Positions 1-11,712 of a DNA stretch of 64,000 bases are shown here, one piece after another; position 1 is the stretch's first letter, and each line of letters starts with the position of its first letter. The stretch covers positions 37,833,218 to 37,897,217 of the forward strand of contig OZ038385.1 in assembly GCA_964036045.1 (NCBI GenBank), in the 5' to 3' direction. Position numbers and translations under genes: made by a program. This DNA comes from Eutreptiella sp. 'Long Island Sound 2002'. Lineage: Eukaryota; Euglenozoa; Euglenophyceae; Eutreptiales; Eutreptiaceae. The notes under the pieces are model-generated. The model was given only the letters and a program-made list of their open reading frames with translations, was not told the origin of the DNA and ran no database searches.

Positions 1-1490
1 ACACACAAAATGCCACGCACACCACATACACGTATGTATACATGCATTGAAGCGGTGGTGGCGGCGGCGGTGATTGTGTTGGAGACGTTATACAAGCAGG
101 CCCTAGGCCCCGTAGCCCTTCTACCTCGAGGTGCTTCATTTGCATTTCGATGATGCAATCGAGGTTGGTGCATGGCCTACAAGACAACTGCAAATGGTGG
201 CTTGTGAGTGGCCCGTTGGTTCGAACCCCCACAGTGTCTTCCACCCCCCCCCCCCCCGCTCCCGAACCAAATTGAGTCCTGACATGGTCATGTCCATCTT
301 CATTGTTTTGTGTTGTGTACTCTCCTTGTAATGTAGCATTCGAAGTGGAATGTATGGCAATACACATGGCCATCGTTGGCCAGGTGATGCTAGCCCTGAA
401 GAGCTCACTGCAGCCGATGGACGGGGGGTTGCACAAATTATCCCTCAATCCGTTGAGTCATACACAACCTTGATACGACCTTTTACAAGCGCGGTACAAT
501 TGGGCGTGACGCTACTTCTGTGCATTCATCGATCTCATTCCCTCCTATCGGAGACCAACACATTCTACAAGCCACTGACTGCCACGATTGCAAAACACAT
601 TGCATTTGGGCTTTGAGCTCCCCAAGTTCTCCTTGTGGCACATGCACGTCGTGTCCACGTTCTTGTGGTGTTGTAGCCTTGTCATCGAGCACAAGGATCT
701 TCGCAAAGTGGTCCATAACAGCCGAAGGGATTAGTCTCCCTTATTCCCCAATACTCAACGCCGAGCATTCCATCAGAGGCAGGGATAGGCATACCCTGTG
801 GCCCGGTCCCAGGGTGGTTCCAAAAGCACTGCATCCGCGGATGGTCCAAAGTGGAGTGTCTTTGAGGAGTCAACTTTCTTCTTTTGTTTGCCTGAGGATT
901 GCCTTGTTATCACCCCAAAATTTTTAAAGATTTCACGTAAAGGCTGAGCGGGGTGTCTAGGATAAGTTTTGATGCTCCCCCCTACCACGTGGTCTGTCAA
1001 AGGCTCCCGGCTAGTCTGATCCAGTCACGGAGGTGTGGGATCTGTGGCCGGTAGGACAGAGAGGGGGCCCTTGTAGGAGGGCCCGGGGGGTTGGCCCATG
1101 TGCCGTACGTGTGCCGGTGGGTACTCCCACTTTGACGCATTCGGTTGTGTGATGCGGAGACGTCTATTTCAGCCAAACCGTCTCAAAGATGGCAATTAGG
1201 TCAGTGGTATGCACCTTGGATTTAAGAGACCAAATGCAGCCGCTTTGGGTCCCACATTTTTTCAGATTTCTTTGAAGGTCACATTTCAAGTAGTATGTGC
1301 CAGAGGTGGTGGTTACCTCAGGGGTATATGCCTCAGCTTGAAGACCTGTAAACTGGGTGTTCTTGGTTCAATTTCCAGTGTTGCCACAATTTTGCAGTAT
1401 TGACTTGGTGCATTGGGACCCGCCGTCTTGTGCACCCACAACCATACCCACCCACGTACACCCACACACAAATCACATCAAACACCCACC
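1..1490. other. gene-poor leader, no gene recognised
   Basis: No open frame here looks coding by composition or motif. It contains a run of about 15 C at 243-257 and a CA/CG-rich start. A tRNA B-box-like string (GGTTCGAACCC) lies near 224-234, but no cloverleaf could be drawn around it. Confidence 0.6.
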
Positions 1491-1494
1491 CACC

Positions 1495-1496
<2 letters not shown>

Positions 1497-1530
<34 letters not shown>

Positions 1531-1584
1531 ACGGTAGGGCATAGGAATATTGAACCTCACAGTGTGAGCATGATTTAAATGTGT

Positions 1585-1622
<38 letters not shown>
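1497..1622. repeat. CA microsatellites with conserved 5' flank
   Basis: Two CA tracts (about 1499-1528 and 1585-1622) are separated by a short module reading roughly TAGGAATATTGAACCTCACA followed by GTGTGAGCATGAT. The same module precedes the CA tracts near 61.2, 61.35 and 61.9 kb, so the tracts look like parts of a dispersed repeat rather than independent microsatellites. Confidence 0.8.
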
Positions 1623-1623
<1 letters not shown>

Positions 1624-1625
1624 CT

Positions 1626-2010
1626 CGTTTAATGGGCAAGCAAGCGCCCAACACCGTTCATAGACTGCTACAAAAGACTCTGATGTTGTTGTTGGGCAGC
1701 TTGAGGCACAAAGGTTTCCCATCGTAGCTGAGTTGGCAACCACATGGGTTCGGTGAACAATTTCGCGCCTCATAGTGTGGACTTTGCCTCGCCGCTTTGC
1801 ATTGACATAGTGTGCCACATTTGAGCGCATGGGAGGGTAGTCAATGACCAGCTTTTTGTGTCGAGGCGCACGGCAGATCTAACATGGCAGTTACCTAGAC
1901 AACACCACATAGAGGTTGTGATTCTACAGAAGAGGCAGAACCACTGTCACAAAGAGGCGTCAGGGTTTTGAGTCGAATGGGACGGCTGCCTTCATGCTGC
2001 ATAAGGGTCT
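1626..2010. other. no recognisable feature
   Basis: Mixed-composition sequence without a convincing exon, RNA gene or repeat. Confidence 0.5.
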
Positions 2011-2286
2011 ACCTCACAAATAGTACACTCCTTCCGCCGCGCCGCGAAATACCGGGGGGCCACGGGTGGGATAGGGCAGGCCACACACAAGCTCTAACCC
2101 GCTAACCCCTAATCCTCCCGTCGCAAGAGCGGCCAAGACATTAAAATCCGTCAACCTCACAAATAGTATAGGGGGGCAGGGGTGGGATAGGGCAAGCCTC
2201 ACACAGCCTTCAACCCGCTAACCCCTCACCCTCCCGTCGCAAGAGCGGCCTAGACATTAAAACCCTTCAACCTCACAAATAGTACA
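2011..2286. repeat. dispersed repeat, two tandem units (copy 1)
   Basis: Two units of roughly 116-143 bp share CTAACCCGCTAACCCCT, CCTCCCGTCGCAAGAGCGG and the ending CCTCACAAATAGTACA. The CTAACCC strings are not a telomeric array because they do not repeat regularly. A second pair lies at 3604-3850, so the two pairs bracket about 1.3 kb in direct orientation. Confidence 0.75.
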
Positions 2287-3603
2287 CCGAGCGGCGGCGC
2301 ATCTGCACGTGGCCGTGTGCGCGAAGCACCAGGCGCCGCCTTGTGCGGCATGCGCGCAGCGGCTCACAGAGCACTGCTGCCGGCGGGCCCATGAGGGAAA
2401 GAGGATGGATGCCGCCCAGGTGCGCACGGCGGCGTGAGCGCTGCGGGCATGGCTGCACCCCGCACAGCCTGCGGGACTGAGTGCTAGTGCCGCCACAGGG
2501 CTTGCCGCCCGTGCACGGCAGCGCGTTGGGCCCGTCAGCGGACTGGCAGGGGCTAGGGCGCTTGCCGCCGCTTGGTAAGTGAGCGCCCCGGTGATTGCGG
2601 TCCCGGTCCCCCTCGCCAGAGCGCGGCCGGCAGAGCGCGAGTGCGCGCACACACAATGCGGACCAACATCCCCCCCTCCCCCCCTCCGCGATTCCATTGG
2701 GGGGCCCCGCAGCCTCAGCGGCTCAGGCATAGTAAATCACAGGGGCCAGTTGAGGCGCCCCGATCTGCCCTCCTCTTTACCCTCGGAGGGACCCCCGGGG
2801 GTGCGGGGAGCCGTGGTAGGGCGCGGGCCGGCCACCGGCGAGTGGGGGGGGGTCATAGGGGGCAGGGGCAGGGGCAGGGGCGGGGGGGGGAGTCCCAACC
2901 CCCCCTCCCCCCTCCCAGGGGCTGCTCAATGTTTTTTAGAGCATCTCCTCCCGGCTGATGGAGGAGAGGGCAGCTTTTTTTTGGGGGGGGGGGTGGCTCC
3001 ACAAGAGCCGCCGGCCCTTTAGCACTTGGGGGATGGCAATGGGGGGGCAGGGGCAGCGGCAATCGCTCGCAAGAAGATGCCAATCCCCCCGTGAGGGACA
3101 GTGAGAGAGGGTTAGGGGCTGCAGGCATAGCAGCACAGGTGGGCCTAGATCCTCCCCCATGGGGGGTGCACCAGCCACAGCCACAGGGGGGGGGGGGGGG
3201 GCGACCCCTCCCCCCCACAGCGGCGGGTGCAGTGGGCGGGGGGAAAGAGAGGGGGGCAACCGCAGCGCCCCATGCAAACTGTGTGCGACGAGCACAAGCC
3301 CCAGCATGCAAGTCACCCAAGGGGCACAGGGGGGTGCGGCACTGTTGCAGCCGCCATCATGAGGGGCATCCTCGGGTGATGGGAGGGGGACAACGGTGCC
3401 TGCCGGTACAAGGGGGGGGCTGCAGCTGCGGCTGGGCGCTGTGCCCTTTGGAGGGCCGGTGTGAGCGCCGGCTCCCTCGTCAGGGGGAGGAGGGGAGGTC
3501 CAGCAGGGCCGGGGGTGGCGATGCTGCTCCATGGAGGCTCGCAGGGCCTGGAGCAGGGCCATGGGAGGGCTTCCGAGGAGGGCACTTAGCCCCACAACGG
3601 ACG
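2287..3603. other. GC-rich sequence between two direct repeats
   Basis: Very GC-rich with many G and C runs. Open frames occur on both strands because stop codons are rare in such composition; none shows a domain or a convincing codon pattern. It could be the inside of an element with the flanking repeats as its ends, but no coding remnant supports that. Confidence 0.4.
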
Positions 3604-3850
3604 TCCTTTCGCCGCGCCGCGACACACCGGGGGGCCAAGGGTGGGATACGGCAGGCCACAAGCGAGATCTAACCCGCTAACCCCTAACCCGCCCGTCACC
3701 AGAGCGGCCAGGACATTAAAAGCCGTCAACCTCACAAATAGTACACAGGGATAGGGCAGGCCACGGGAAGGCTCTAACCCGCTAACCCTTAACCCTCCCG
3801 TCGCAAGAGCGGCCAGGACATTAAAAGCCGTCAACCTCACAAATAGTACA
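3604..3850. repeat. dispersed repeat, two tandem units (copy 2)
   Basis: Matches 2011-2286. It shares the CGCCGCGCCGCGA start, CCGGGGGGCCA, the CTAACCC strings and the terminal CCTCACAAATAGTACA, and it runs in the same direction. A CA tract (about 3853-3870) follows. Confidence 0.75.
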
Positions 3851-4286
3851 GATCACACACACACACACACAGACAGACACACAACATCAGTATCTCTGAG
3901 CGGTCTTTATGGTTTGTGTAGGTAGTGTAGTTTGCAAGGTGTGTGTGGTGTGTATGGCTGGTGTAGTTTGCATGGCATATGTGCTGCACGCGGGGAGTGG
4001 GGTGTGTATCGTGTTTGTGGTTTGGGGTCTTAGTGCGCGTCTGCACCCTGCTGCTCCGCCCTGGCCTAGAGGATCAGGACCGCTATGTGGGCGTAATGCC
4101 ACCTGCCAAATGACCTCCCCAAATCCCCTCGCCCCCACGGCGGGTGTCTCCGCGTGGTGTACCCAATGTCGCATGTCTCATCGGCGCGTCCCTCTCCACC
4201 GCCTCCCCTGCACAACCACGGAACTCGAGCCTTCATCTGCAGTCACCGCAGCCGCGGTCCGCACACCGCTGCCTCCGGTCCCACAG

Positions 4287-5009
4287 GGCATCGCCGCGCT
4301 GCTGTCCACCGTCTGCGGCATCGGGTACATCGAGCACCGGCTGCTGCAGAAGCTCCTCAACCCGCGGTCGCGCATGCCCCCGGGGCCCTTCCTCACCATG
4401 CACCACGCCAAACTGGCACACCTGGTTGAGCTGATCTGGGGCGCGAGGGATCTGTTCTCCTTCCAGATGTCGCAGCTGCAGTCCCAGCGCAGCAAGTTCT
4501 CCACCCGCTCCTGGCAGCAGGTGCAGGAGACCGACGCCATCCTCCTGAGCGTCTGCAAGCCCGAGACCAACCTCCTCGGCTGCACCGAGCCTGCGCCGTC
4601 CCCGGCGTCGGCCTCCGAGTCCTCCTCCACCACCGACGAGGACCAGCCCGCGCGGTCTGTCCGGCACGACGACGTTGACATCGAGCTGTCCGGCATGTTG
4701 ACGCGCCGGCAGATGCTGCGGCAGAAGGTGAGATCCGAGGCCAAGCGGATCCGCGTCTCGGCCCGCCCGCCGGCGCCGGACGAGGAGGATCCGGGCTCGG
4801 ACAGCTCCGAGGCCTCCTCCTCGGCGTTTGCCAGCTCCTCCTCGGCGCTCGCCAGCTCCTCCTCCGCCGCGCGCTCCTCCACCGCGCCCTCCTCTGCGAG
4901 CTTCCAGTCCTTCGCCGCCCGCGCCCGCCCGTCGCACGGGTGGGTCCCCCCGTCGCCCGCCGCCCGTGCCCCGCCTGGGGGGCCGAGGCGCAGGGGCGCG
5001 GGGGCCTAG
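4287..5009 (+). CDS. terminal exon of an unrecognised gene
   Basis: An open segment of 240 codons begins after a good splice acceptor (GGTCCCACAG ending at 4286, phase 0) and ends at TAG 5007-5009. Its GC-rich third positions point to the plus strand; the long minus-strand frames over it are shadows. The first about 90 residues look folded and helical, with KLAHLVELIWGARDLF and a Gln/Ser-rich helix after it. The rest is disordered: an acidic Ser/Asp/Glu stretch, a helix rich in Arg/Lys (LTRRQMLRQKVRSEAKRIR), then poly-Ser and a Pro/Arg/Gly tail. I do not recognise the family. Upstream exons were not found; the frame stays open to 3909, but that part looks like intron. A second possible acceptor ends at about 4240. 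Confidence 0.55.
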   Translation, partial: GIAALLSTVCGIGYIEHRLLQKLLNPRSRMPPGPFLTMHHAKLAHLVELIWGARDLFSFQMSQLQSQRSKFSTRSWQQVQETDAILLSVCKPETNLLGCTEPAPSPASASESSSTTDEDQPARSVRHDDVDIELSGMLTRRQMLRQKVRSEAKRIRVSARPPAPDEEDPGSDSSEASSSAFASSSSALASSSSAARSSTAPSSASFQSFAARARPSHGWVPPSPAARAPPGGPRRRGAGA

Positions 5010-8000
5010 GCGCCGCGCGGCCCTAATGCGTGGGCCCCCGCCTCGTCCCTCGCGCGCGCGCACCGCCCTCCGCGTCGCGGCCCGTCCCCCTCCGCGCCGG
5101 GGCAGTGGCCGCGGGTGCAGGTCGCGATTGCCGCGGGGGGACAACGGCCCCTGCGACCCTGGACCCGGGGGGCACATTCCGGTCTCGAGCCGGCCTTTAC
5201 CTCACGAAACGTGCTGAACCGCCACTCCGGATGCCTGCCCCCCTCTCAGCCCCACAACGGGTATTTCGAGGGCAGAGTTCCCCAAGAGGGGGGGGGGGGG
5301 GCTGAGACCCCCCCCCCTTTTTTTTGACTGACGTTCAGCCCCTGGCAACCGCCTCTGTCCACCTCCATCGACCCTCCAACCGGTTTGTACCCGCCGGCAA
5401 TCGCCTCCCAACCGCTGGTCCAACCGCCAGTAACCGCTTTAGCAGCCTCCTTTTGCCCCCCCTCCCTCTCCGGCGCATTCCTGTCCGCCGGGGAGCAGTC
5501 CGCGTCCGGCCGTTGACCAGTCGTCCAGCACAACCGTCCCGGCAACAACGGTGGGTGGGTGGGTGGGTGGGTGGGTCAGAGGCCCCAAGAGGCTTGTGTA
5601 CATCAAGTTGGCGTTCCAGTCCGGCCCCCCTGTTGCGCGGCGCACGCGTTCTCTGGGGTCCTGTACAATCCCCACGCCGGATATCCGGGGAATTCGCCGC
5701 TGAAGCCACGCTGCTCCCCGCGCTGTGCATGCGCCACCGGCCGGGCGCAAGGCACGGGCACGGCCGGGGGGCCCGGGCAAACCACCCCCCCCCCCGCCCC
5801 CAAGTGTCGATGGGTGCGTCAGCGGCCACAACAAAAGTTTGTGTACCTGAAATCGGCCTCCAATTTCCGGCCCCTTTAATAAATTTCATTTTTTCCTGCG
5901 GACATCTGTTCTCTGGCCGGGTGGGTGGGTCGGCTGAGGTTTGCCAGGACCATAAATCCACCCCCTCCCCCGGGGGGTCCCGAGGCTAGCGCCTGCAGGG
6001 GACATGTCGTGGCGGGTGTCGAGGTTCGTGGTCTCTGGCAGGTTCCCGCGGGCCCCGATAGGCCGGCCATACCGTTTGTGACCGTGGGCGTTCCGGTCAC
6101 CATCCGTGCCGGCGGTGGATGCACTCCCATCCCCTTTGATCGCATCGCCGCCAGCCACATGGCGCGTTCGTGGCCTGCGGGGCAATGCGGCTGTCCGTAT
6201 GATGACATTGTACATGTGCAAGTATACGCATGTGGATAGGGACCCATCGGTACGTATCGGGACTGTTGTTCACGCAGTACTGCGCGCGTCGCAAAGTGTC
6301 GTATGTGGGCGACTGCAGAGGAAAATGGTGACGGTGTTTGGTGCCCATTGTGTGCGCACCGGCGATGTGAGGGATGTGAGTGCGGCGCTCGCCACTGGAA
6401 CACCTGTACGTCCTGCATGCCATTGCATCGTCAACCCCCCCCCCCCCGTTCCGGTCACCGGAATTGCCGGAACGCATCGGAACGCACCGGAGTGAAAAGG
6501 CTTGCTGCTACTGTCAACCGTTGTCAGCCACTTTGCCAGTAACACTTTTGTTGCTCCATCCACTGGCAGAGATGTTGAAATGTTGTTTTTGTGGCTCCAA
6601 GGGGGCATCCATGACTGATTTCCATGATCTGCAACTGAAGGAGCAGCTGTTATTGCAACAGAAATGGGATGTGTTTAGGGTGCCGAGTTCCATCGTTCTG
6701 AGGTACATTCCAGTACGAGGTTGGAGACAGCAGAATTTTGTCTCCTGTTTCCCTTGCTGCCCTGCCCTATTGTACAGAGTGGGTGGGTGGTTTTGGGTGC
6801 GTTTGCGTTCTGGTGGGATTTGCCGCACGTGCATGCGGTGCGCGGGCAGGGCAACCGCATTGCCAGCGATGACTGCAAGGCACCCACCCCCAACGAGACG
6901 GATGCGGTCGGGACCCGTCGCTGCTGCCGGTGCCGCCAATTTGGCACCCGGAGGCCTGTCCACTGTGCGCCTGCTCTGTCCGAGCCCCGTGCGGCACTCC
7001 CCCTCTGCCCCTCCCCACGCCTGGGGCCGGGTCGCATGAGATGGGCACTGCCCTCCTGCTCCCATTCGCTTCGCGGTGGCCCGAATGCGGGCCGCCTGCT
7101 GTGCCATGGAGCACAGACCCCTTGCGCCTCCCGGCCAGCGAAGGTCCTGGCCTCCTCCATGTGTTTCCTTTGGGCACAAAGGTTCCGTTTCTTTTAAGGG
7201 CAATCTACGACCTGAGCCGGCGGTTCGTCGGCCAACGGCCAACTGTCAACCGACAGTCGATGGGGTCCACATATCTTTGGATTGTGGACGGTGCCCCGTT
7301 GGCGGGTAACCGACGCCTGTTGGGGGGCTAACCGACGGCGGTTACCGGTTGTCCGGGCCCAGTGACTCTTGCCCTGCCCCCCTCCCCCCCCCCCCCACCC
7401 CCCGTACCGGCTCCGATGGCTTCATAGCGCTCACGCGCCCCGCTCCTCTGACCAGCAGCCGAGGCCGTCCCCACCGGGGGTTAGTAGGCCTCGCAGACCC
7501 GTGGTGGCGCACCTCCTTGATGCGGTTTTACCCGCGTGCACAGGCGCACGCCCCCACACCCCCGCACCCACGCACACACAGAGGGTGTCGTTCCACCGCG
7601 CGTGCCCCGTGTCCGCACCACAGCACCGATTAGTGGTCAAACACCGGTGCAGTATCGCAAGATGCACCCACCCAAACAGCCCATAGAACCCTAGAAAAGC
7701 TTAGTTGCCACAACAAGACCTGTCTTCCTGGGTTTTGCCTGGGCACCAATAAATCCCGGAGGCTTCTGGGTAGTTTTTGTTCCTTTCTGGAGGCCTCTGC
7801 CTCTGGATGGTTGCAATTATCACCGGGAGGGTACCCAGACATACCCAAAGGTTGCACCGCGCGCGCACTGTGGCAAGAGCGCCCTCATACACACGTCTAG
7901 TTGTACAGACGCAACCTCATGCTTGGTGCATGCCAAACACAAAGTCGAGCTCTGTTGGGCAACCTTGTAAATGGGGCACTTCTTGGGGGGTGTCCAGGGA

Positions 8001-8190
8001 CACCCGTTCCCCTCCTGCCCTGCCTCTTCGAAGGAACACACACTTTGGCTTTGGCAATGTTTACTGGGAACTCTTGTGGTATCACGTCCCCGGTACTGCG
8101 CTTGGGACGCTTGCCTACGCAAAAGGTCGCCAGAGATTTGACCCTTGGTATTTTGTTCACATGTGTGAACTGTGCTCGTCTTTTTATAGT
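5010..8190. other. no gene recognised
   Basis: About 3.2 kb without a supportable exon. It contains C runs (for example 5786-5800 and 6438-6447), a GGTG tract (about 5551-5575, G-quadruplex-prone) and a C-rich patch at 7380-7400. Open frames occur on both strands but overlap each other and show no motif. Confidence 0.5.
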
Positions 8191-8191
8191 A

Positions 8192-8306
8192 CGGTGTGGT
8201 GTGGTGTGGTGTGGTGTGGTGTGGTGTGGTGTGGTGTGGTGTGGTGTGGTGTGGTGTGGTGTGGTGTGGTGTGGTGTGGTGTGGTGTGGTGTGGTGTGGT
8301 GTGGTG
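8192..8306. repeat. GTGTG pentanucleotide satellite
   Basis: About 23 uninterrupted copies of a 5-bp unit (GGTGT). A short, decayed relative lies at about 9604-9648. Reading frames through it give repetitive peptides that are not genes. Confidence 0.95.
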
Positions 8307-8407
8307 TCCTGCAATGGGTGACATGGCACATAGTTGTGGGAAAATCCTCAGAGGCTTGATGATGGATCAAGAAACCGATTTGAGTGGGGCATGGTCACAT
8401 GTACAAT

Positions 8408-8625
8408 TATATATCTCGGGGACGCGCTCGATTGCAAAGGTCCCCTGATTGCCTGCCTTGCTGCAGGAGCACCTACCTGGGTTGCACGGCAAGTGGCGGC
8501 CAAAAGCCTTGTGGCACCACCATTTGAGACCAAGCAACACCACCTTTACCAAAGCTGTGAGAAAGAAGTATGTGTGCATCCACACACGCCTGGGGGCGCG
8601 CACAGACACATTGTTGTACAGGTGC
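8408..8625. repeat. dispersed repeat family R8 (copy 1)
   Basis: Shares TATATATCTCGGGGA, TTGCAAAGG, TGCCTTGC, GCAGG and the order of many short blocks with 10163-10365, and more weakly with 8755-8900. The copies are diverged; no intact frame is shared, so the nature of the element is unknown. Confidence 0.6.
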
Positions 8626-8754
8626 CACGACCCGTGCTCTTGATCCATGTGTCTTTGCTGTCTTTTTGGACGATCACATCAGTTGGATCTCTATTTGTAG
8701 CGTTGTGTTGCTGTATGTTTGGCAGACGGTGTGGTGCGAAGTCCCCCCCCCCCC

Positions 8755-8900
8755 CCGGCTTGCCTGCCTTGCGAGAGAAGCACACACCCGGGGAACACGG
8801 CAAGGGCCGGCCAAAAAGCCGTCCGGCAGCACCGTCCGAGACCGAGCACCCTCGCCCGAATCACAGCTGTCGCAATGCCGTGTGCCTGCGGCGTCACACG
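8755..8900. repeat. dispersed repeat family R8 (copy 2, partial)
   Basis: Contains GCCTGCCTTGC, an AGCAC block and ACACGGCAAG followed by GGCCAAAA, in the same order as copy 1. The left part of copy 1 is missing and a C run precedes it. Confidence 0.5.
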
Positions 8901-10162
8901 ATGGCAAGGACGCTGTGGGGCGAGAGACACGTCTCGTCAGGGCAATGGGAGCGCCAACAGGTTTCACGTAAAGGCTCGGTGCCATTCTGAACGGTGACAG
9001 TGAGGGCACTGAGGAGCAGATGTACTTCTCAGTAAGAGGCGGCCGAATTTGGCTCCGGTCTGCAGAGCCTGGGCACCAGCGCCCCGCTGTTTGCGGACAT
9101 TGACCCTTGGGGACCCCCGGGCAGTGCAGAGTCACGGCCCCGGGGCCCCTTGTCTGCCCAAGCCCGGCCCCAGACCCCCTCCTTCGGCCAAACCTGAAGC
9201 CCAGCGCGCCCACGTTTGCAGAGTCTTTAGGCGGGGGGGGCTGTTGGTGCAAAGTGTTGGGCCACAGAACTGCTTGGCCAGTTCCCTGGGACTGCGCCGT
9301 CCCCATTGGACGCTTTTCTCTGCAATTGGTGCGCAGAGATTGAGCCAGGGTGAGTTTTTTCGTGCCTGAAGAGCACACTGCGAAGCCCACGGGCGCAGCA
9401 GTTCCCCACCGCATGACCCGGGATCGCAGGCCGCCGACCCCCACTGCGAGGCAGGTCCGCTGCCGCGGCTGTTGGTGTGCCCGACGTAGGACTGGGCAGC
9501 TCCGGACTTTGATCTCGAGAGTTCTCTGGAGGACCATCTGGTGAGCAGGCCGCGCCCGTCTTTGGGTGGTGCGATTTGGTGTGGTGCGGTGCGGGTTGCT
9601 CTGGTATGGGGTGGTGTGCTGTGGTGTGGTGTGGTGTGGTGTAGTGCGCTGTCGGGTGAAGTAGCACGGGTGTGGACGGAGAATGGGTGGAGAAACCGGT
9701 TGAAGGGGAGGCCGGTTATTCTACTTCACATGTACACTTAGATCCTCCCTACGTGTCAGATCCGCTACCACGCCATCGTGGGATCATTGTGGCACTGGAA
9801 AGCTGGACAGAATTTTTAAAAAAAGGTTCCCTCTTCGCAGCAGATTCAGCCCACAGCGACTCTTCGGGACGCGTGGCCGATAAGGCATACCCTGATGGTT
9901 GCATGTACCACTACTGGGAATCCGAGGGACACTTTTGTTAAACGCCCCGGACAGACCAGCACGCACTACCGTTATGGACCGTGGCATTGCCATGTTTCGG
10001 GTGGCGTGAATTTATGGACTTGCGGAGTTACCAAAAAAAAATATCATCGTAGCGCTGGACAGCTCTGAACCTTAATCCCGAGAGGTTATCTCGAGTGCTG
10101 TGAAGTGAGCAGGCTACGCCAGCTCATCTTAGTCTGAACCCCCCCAAAAAAACTTGTCCACT
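8901..10162. other. no gene recognised
   Basis: Holds only a decayed GTGTG tract at about 9604-9648 and two A-rich runs (about 9816 and 10033). No exon is supportable. Confidence 0.5.
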
Positions 10163-10365
10163 TATATATCTCGGGGATGCACTCTGTTGCAAAGGCCCCG
10201 TGATTCCCTGCCTTGCCGCAGGGGCACATACCTGGGGTGCCCGTCAAGAGGCGACCAACAGCCTTGCGGCACCACCATGCAAGACCCTACCCTAACCACC
10301 ACTGTGAGAATGATGTGCACCCAGACGCACTTGGGAGTCACTATTGTTCGGCGGCATATTGTTGC
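10163..10365. repeat. dispersed repeat family R8 (copy 3)
   Basis: Begins with TATATATCTCGGGGATGC and follows copy 1 through TGCAAAGGCCCC, CCTGCCTTGC and GCGGCACCACCATG. Like copy 1 it lies shortly downstream of GTGTG-type sequence. Confidence 0.6.
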
Positions 10366-11546
10366 ATTGCGGTGTCGCGTGTTACGAGGATTTCGGAGTG
10401 GGGCGGTTGGCGGAAGGGCGCACTGAGAAGGAAAGCCACCGGTGCCGCACGGGGAGGGTGGGGGCGCACCGTCATTTGGTGGCAGTTGCCCCCAGGGGTG
10501 AGGGCACCGTCGCACGTTCTGGGGGCACCGTGCAAGGGGCTGGCAAGGTACTGCGTTTCAGCCCCAGGTCCCTGCTTTTTCCAGGATCTCGGCCCTTCTG
10601 TTTGCAAACTTTCACCGGCGACCCTCGATTTGCTGAATCCAGCCCTGAGGCCCAGGGATGTTTTGCTTGTAGAATTGCAGCACACGATGTTCGGTCTGTC
10701 ACGCAAACCGCATCCTGTGTGCCATGGGAGGGGAATAAGAAGCGTTTCCAGAACCTTTGCCCATCGCGTGTGTGGGGGTGCCATTCAAGGCCCAACCCAG
10801 GCTTCAAATCCAGAAAAGCGGTTCCACAAGTTTGGGAAGGAGAGGGGAAACCAAGAGAAACCCCACCCCTCTCTTGCACATGATCCATTGGAAAAGGGGT
10901 GCCTGGCCCGAGTGCCACATGGCAGGAGCATGGCAAGAGTGATCATTTGTACCTAGATTGGGGCCAGGAGACTACCTAGACAGTGATAGCAAAGGACACA
11001 ACGCTCTCTTTGAAGTAGTGCTGAATTACTCCTGTAAGGTACTTGGGTGGTGAAGGAATACAAGACAACGAGATGCAAATCGGTGGAAGAAGATCAATGA
11101 CGTAGTGCATAACATCATAGCTCCGAGGGGAAGCAGAGCGCACCGTGCGCGCACCATGCACCCGTCCCCGCTTAGAGCCAACAGATGTTCTCGTGTTCCT
11201 AAATGGCATACTTATCACTGCAGTGCAAAGCTAATGCAAAATATGGAAGTGAGTACCACAATTCAGCTAGTACGCAAATGGAATACACAGGGGATCTTGT
11301 GGAAATCCATTCTTGGATATCCTTTGTGGCACATTTTGTACCAGGCTGAGCCCATCCTTTGCACCCAGTTTATGATGGTGGCAAGGGTGGTGGTTGGAAG
11401 TGGTGGGAGTGGCATTTTGTGTTGTTGAATTCTCATATTCCAGCTTATGCAACGTGCTTTGCACAGAAGGTTTGCGGTCTAGTGTGGTCTACTTGGGGGA
11501 CTTCGCTAGGTGGGGATAAACTTGGGGCTAGAGATAGGAATCTTAA
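10366..11546. other. no gene recognised; possible exon before the TIR element
   Basis: No clear gene. A short open frame (11359-11546, Trp-rich) runs into the left end of the TIR element at 11549. If that element and one TA are removed on paper, the frame continues for 30 more codons at 13117-13205, too short to be decisive. Confidence 0.4.
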
Positions 11547-11712
11547 TACCCCACCCGCCCCCCTTGTATAAGCTACGCCCTTGTCCAAGCTACAGTAGGC
11601 CTAGGGACCGTAATAATTATGTATGTTGTTTTAATTACGTATGAAATGTAGTGCGGCCACATAAGATGTGGTTTGTCGTGCGGCTTACTTCCCCAAGGGG
11701 ATGAAGTTGTAG

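Noticed and set aside
150-240. tRNA or tRNA-derived SINE suggested by GGTTCGAACCC
   Set aside because: The T-stem bases next to the loop do not pair and no acceptor or anticodon stem can be drawn. A similar weaker string near 1368 has the same problem.
2090-2225. CTAACCC strings resembling telomeric repeats
   Set aside because: They occur once or twice per dispersed unit and do not form a regular tandem array.
4178-4882. Minus-strand open frame opposite the terminal exon at 4287-5009
   Set aside because: Glu/Ala-rich content mirrors the Ser/Ala codons of the plus strand, whose GC-rich third positions and acceptor phase fit better.
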